A stretch of DNA of 7,318 nucleotides from Tannerellaceae bacterium (GTDB lineage: Bacteria; Bacteroidota; Bacteroidia; Bacteroidales; Tannerellaceae), in NCBI GenBank assembly GCA_031279915.1, contig JAITHO010000219.1, positions 1 through 7,318 on the forward strand, in the 5' to 3' direction. How positions within the stretch are numbered: the first letter of the stretch is position 1; the number at the start of each line of letters is the position of its first letter. Of this stretch, positions 5,904 to 7,318 are shown piece by piece. The notes under the pieces were generated by a model. That model did no database searches and was not told the origin of the DNA. It saw only the letters and a program-made list of their open reading frames with translations. Position numbers and translations under genes: made by a program.

Positions 5904-6587
5904 ATGATTAAAATTGAAGGATTAAGCAAGTTTTTTCGCACCGAAGAGGTGGAAACAATCGCGTTGAACAAGGTTTCAATGGAGGTGAACGACGGCGAGT
6001 TTGTTGCCGTAATGGGGCCGTCGGGATGCGGCAAGTCGACCTTGCTAAATATTTTGGGATTGCTCGACAACCCTTCCGAAGGCAACTACTACCTGGGCGC
6101 AACCGAGGTGGGACATCTGAAGGAGAACGATCGCACGCAGGTGCGCAAGGGCAATATCGGTTTCGTGTTCCAGAGCTTCAATCTTATCGACGAGCTCAAC
6201 GTATTCGAAAACGTGGAGCTGCCGCTCACTTATCTGAAGATCAAACCTGCGGAGAGGAAGGAGAAGGTGAACGCCATCCTGAAGCGCATGGACATCAGCC
6301 ATCGCTCCAAACATTTCCCGCAGCAGCTCTCGGGCGGACAGCAGCAGCGCGTTGCAATTGCGCGTGCCGTAGTCGCAGCTCCCAAACTGATCCTTGCGGA
6401 TGAGCCTACGGGTAATCTCGACAGCAAGAACGGCCTGGAGGTGATGCAGCTCCTGACGGAACTGAATAACGACGGCACAACCATCATCATGGTGACCCAC
6501 TCCAAGCACGATGCATCGTTTGCGCACCGCGTTGTGAGCCTGTTCGACGGAAGCATTGTTTCGTCGGTTACGGAGTTGTTGTTGTGA
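5904..6587 (+). CDS. MacB/LolD-type ABC transporter ATP-binding protein
   Basis: This 227-residue, complete ABC ATPase has Walker A GPSGCGKST at 38-46, Q-loop Gln90 in VFQSFNL, signature LSGGQQQR at 142-149, Walker B LILADEPTGNLD at 162-173 and H-loop His199 in VTHS. The ADEPTGNLDS box and overall length place it in the MacB/LolD/FtsE group, whose ATPases drive FtsX-like permeases in lipoprotein release, peptide or drug export, or envelope stress responses. In Bacteroidota such ATPases usually precede one or more permease genes. Here the next 700 bp instead carry a toxin-antitoxin pair on the other strand, and a permease may begin at 7296. The ATG at 5904 is preferred because MIKIEGLSKFF is the normal family start; the upstream in-frame GTG adds an unrelated 31-residue tail. 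The substrate cannot be deduced. Confidence 0.93.
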   Translation: MIKIEGLSKFFRTEEVETIALNKVSMEVNDGEFVAVMGPSGCGKSTLLNILGLLDNPSEGNYYLGATEVGHLKENDRTQVRKGNIGFVFQSFNLIDELNVFENVELPLTYLKIKPAERKEKVNAILKRMDISHRSKHFPQQLSGGQQQRVAIARAVVAAPKLILADEPTGNLDSKNGLEVMQLLTELNNDGTTIIMVTHSKHDASFAHRVVSLFDGSIVSSVTELLL

Positions 6588-6621
6588 GGTTAGGGAGGGG
6601 TAAGATTCGGTTAAAACCAGC

Positions 6622-6996
6622 TTAGTAAAGAGAGACGTGTACCAAATCCAGCTCTTTTACTTTCTTGAAAGCGGTGTCGCAAGATACAAATGGCAAACCG
6701 GTGTAAATGGAAGAAGCGGCAATGATTGCATCAGGAACTTTGAGTGAGTATATCTGTATGAGGCGTATGGCTATTTGCTTTATCTTATCGTTTAAGTCGA
6801 TGATAGTGCAATCGTTCAATAGGTTCTGTATGACTGTTACTTCTTCCGACGTAATGTTCTTTTTACCGAGAAGTTCGATTTCTGAAATTATTGATACGGC
6901 AATGGAGCAGTTCAGGATACTGAGTACAGTATCCGAACTGCCTTCTAAACCGTATATCAATATGTTCGTATCGACAAGAAAATCACTTCCATCCAT
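6622..6996 (-). CDS. vapC: PIN-domain toxin of a VapBC-like pair
   Basis: This 124-residue PIN-domain protein has the four acidic positions of the active site visible: Asp9 in FLVDTNILIY, Glu41 in SEIELLG, Asp89 in KVPDAIIAA and Asp107 in SCDTAFKK. VapC toxins are Mg2+-dependent endoribonucleases that cut tRNA or rRNA, and they are neutralised by a co-expressed antitoxin. The start at 6996 is chosen because it directly precedes the first PIN strand and overlaps the antitoxin stop by 14 bp, a normal arrangement. The longer in-frame start at 7113 would overlap the antitoxin gene almost completely. The gene converges on the ABC ATPase, with 34 bp between stops and no clear terminator between them. 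It is visibly AT-richer than the ATPase, consistent with separate origin. The RNA target is unknown. Confidence 0.88.
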   Translation of the reverse strand: MDGSDFLVDTNILIYGLEGSSDTVLSILNCSIAVSIISEIELLGKKNITSEEVTVIQNLLNDCTIIDLNDKIKQIAIRLIQIYSLKVPDAIIAASSIYTGLPFVSCDTAFKKVKELDLVHVSLY

Positions 6997-7150
6997 CGCG
7001 CATCTCTTTTTGATATTCAAGACCGTCAAGGCCACGCTTGAGAGCGCCGAAGTGTTTGGCAGGAGTTTTCTTCTTCTTCTTGCTTTCCTTAATGCGATTG
7101 AGGGCATTAGCAAGGGTTTCCTGGGTAACTTGTTTTAATTCTATAACCAT
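6983..7150 (-). CDS. Small antitoxin paired with the PIN toxin
   Basis: A 55-codon gene starts at the ATG at 7150 and reads MVIELKQVTQETLANALNRI, followed by a lysine run (residues 24-28) and a C-terminal FGALKRGLDGLEYQKEMRDGW. Its TGA overlaps the toxin start by 14 bp. Its size, position before a PIN gene, basic middle and acidic/aromatic tail fit a VapB-type antitoxin. The tail would cover the toxin's active site, and the N-terminal part would bind operator DNA. No specific DNA-binding fold (AbrB, RHH, Phd) can be assigned with confidence from the sequence. A good TAnnTTTG promoter lies directly upstream. The lysine run is encoded by a repetitive AAG/AAA tract. Confidence 0.78.
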   Translation of the reverse strand: MVIELKQVTQETLANALNRIKESKKKKKTPAKHFGALKRGLDGLEYQKEMRDGWK

Positions 7151-7172
7151 GTTCTTAAATTTTTGATTTCCG

Positions 7173-7203
7173 CAAAGCTAAGAATTATCTATGGTAAAGC
7201 AAG
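7173..7203 (-). promoter_or_regulatory. Probable promoter of the toxin-antitoxin operon
   Basis: On the minus strand, TAGCTTTG (7180-7173) fully matches the Bacteroidota -7 consensus TAnnTTTG. Nineteen bases upstream, CTTG (7203-7200) is a three-of-four match to the -33 TTTG box. The -7 box ends 22 bp before the antitoxin ATG, leaving a leader of about 15 nt. This is the better of the two promoters seen in the window. Confidence 0.65.
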
Positions 7204-7295
7204 CATGCGTTGAGATGCTGGGCCCGTCGTCTCTACGTCATACGTAAATAATACATATGTCATTCATATATCATTTATAGCTCATATTATAAATA
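7204..7295. other. Intergenic region with a TACGT dyad and AT-rich stretch
   Basis: TACGT-CAT-ACGTA (7234-7246) is a perfect 5-bp inverted repeat with a three-base spacer, about 30 bp upstream of the toxin-antitoxin promoter. The following 50 bp are very AT-rich, with repeated CATAT/TCATT motifs leading to the possible start at 7296. An operator is possible but not demonstrated. No gene is seen. Confidence 0.3.
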
Positions 7296-7318
7296 ATGAA
7301 AACTATCATCAGAAACTT
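7296..7318 (+). CDS. Possible start of an FtsX-like ABC permease (partial, cut by window edge)
   Basis: An ATG at 7296 opens MKTIIRN before the window ends. It is preceded by an AT-rich ATTATAAATA tract, the usual look of a Bacteroidota start. FtsX/MacB-type permeases of this phylum often begin with M-(K/R)-T-I-(I/L)-R-N, and a permease for the ATPase at 5904-6587 is otherwise missing, so this is a reasonable candidate. Seven residues are too few to settle it; any other gene could begin this way. Confidence 0.35.

Noticed and set aside
6588..6621. Bidirectional terminator between the ABC ATPase and the toxin gene
   Set aside because: Only a 4-bp GGTT/AACC dyad with a two-base spacer is seen, with no T-run. 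That is too weak to call.
6997..7113. Upstream extension of the PIN toxin to 7113
   Set aside because: The extra 39 codons lie within the antitoxin gene in another frame and precede the canonical PIN start. The ATG at 6996 gives a normal length and the usual short overlap.

Overview
The window looks like chromosomal DNA of a member of the Bacteroidota, most likely the order Bacteroidales. The evidence is the gene content and order (rseC-rnfB-rnfC-rnfD-rnfG-rnfE-rnfA), two promoter elements matching the TAnnTTTG -7 box used in this phylum, AT-rich gene starts with few Shine-Dalgarno sites, and the style of the ABC ATPase and the small antitoxin. The genus cannot be named from the sequence alone.

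Positions 1-5273 hold a leftward (minus-strand) operon for the Rnf complex, the membrane-bound ferredoxin:NAD+ oxidoreductase that pumps Na+ or H+. From its promoter near 5243-5273 it reads rseC, rnfB (iron-sulfur ferredoxin-type subunit), rnfC (NADH/FMN/Fe-S subunit), rnfD and rnfG (covalent FMN subunits), rnfE (membrane subunit), and finally the first 26 nt of rnfA, which runs off the left edge. Within the window most genes are packed at 30 bp or less. The exception is the rnfE-rnfA junction, where about 350 bp holding a tandem array of 41-bp units sits between two genes whose products form one membrane core.

Positions 5274-5903 are a gene-poor divergent region between rseC and an ABC ATPase. 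It holds a second 41-bp tandem array. This array belongs to the same repeat family as the first but lies in the opposite orientation. A conserved core of about 30 nt is shared, the remaining 11 nt or so differ, and the total stays exactly 41. In both places the same strand of the repeat is the sense strand of the next gene downstream (rnfA, ABC ATPase), and that strand has no stop codon in any frame. This repeat family is the most unusual content of the window.

Positions 5904-6587 encode a complete MacB/LolD-type ABC ATPase on the plus strand. A VapBC-like toxin-antitoxin pair lies downstream on the minus strand (6622-7150) with its own promoter. At the right edge an ATG at 7296 begins a peptide resembling the N-terminus of the FtsX-like permeases that usually accompany such ATPases, so the toxin-antitoxin pair may have been inserted between an ATPase and its permease. 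No RNA genes, insertion sequences or CRISPR arrays were seen.
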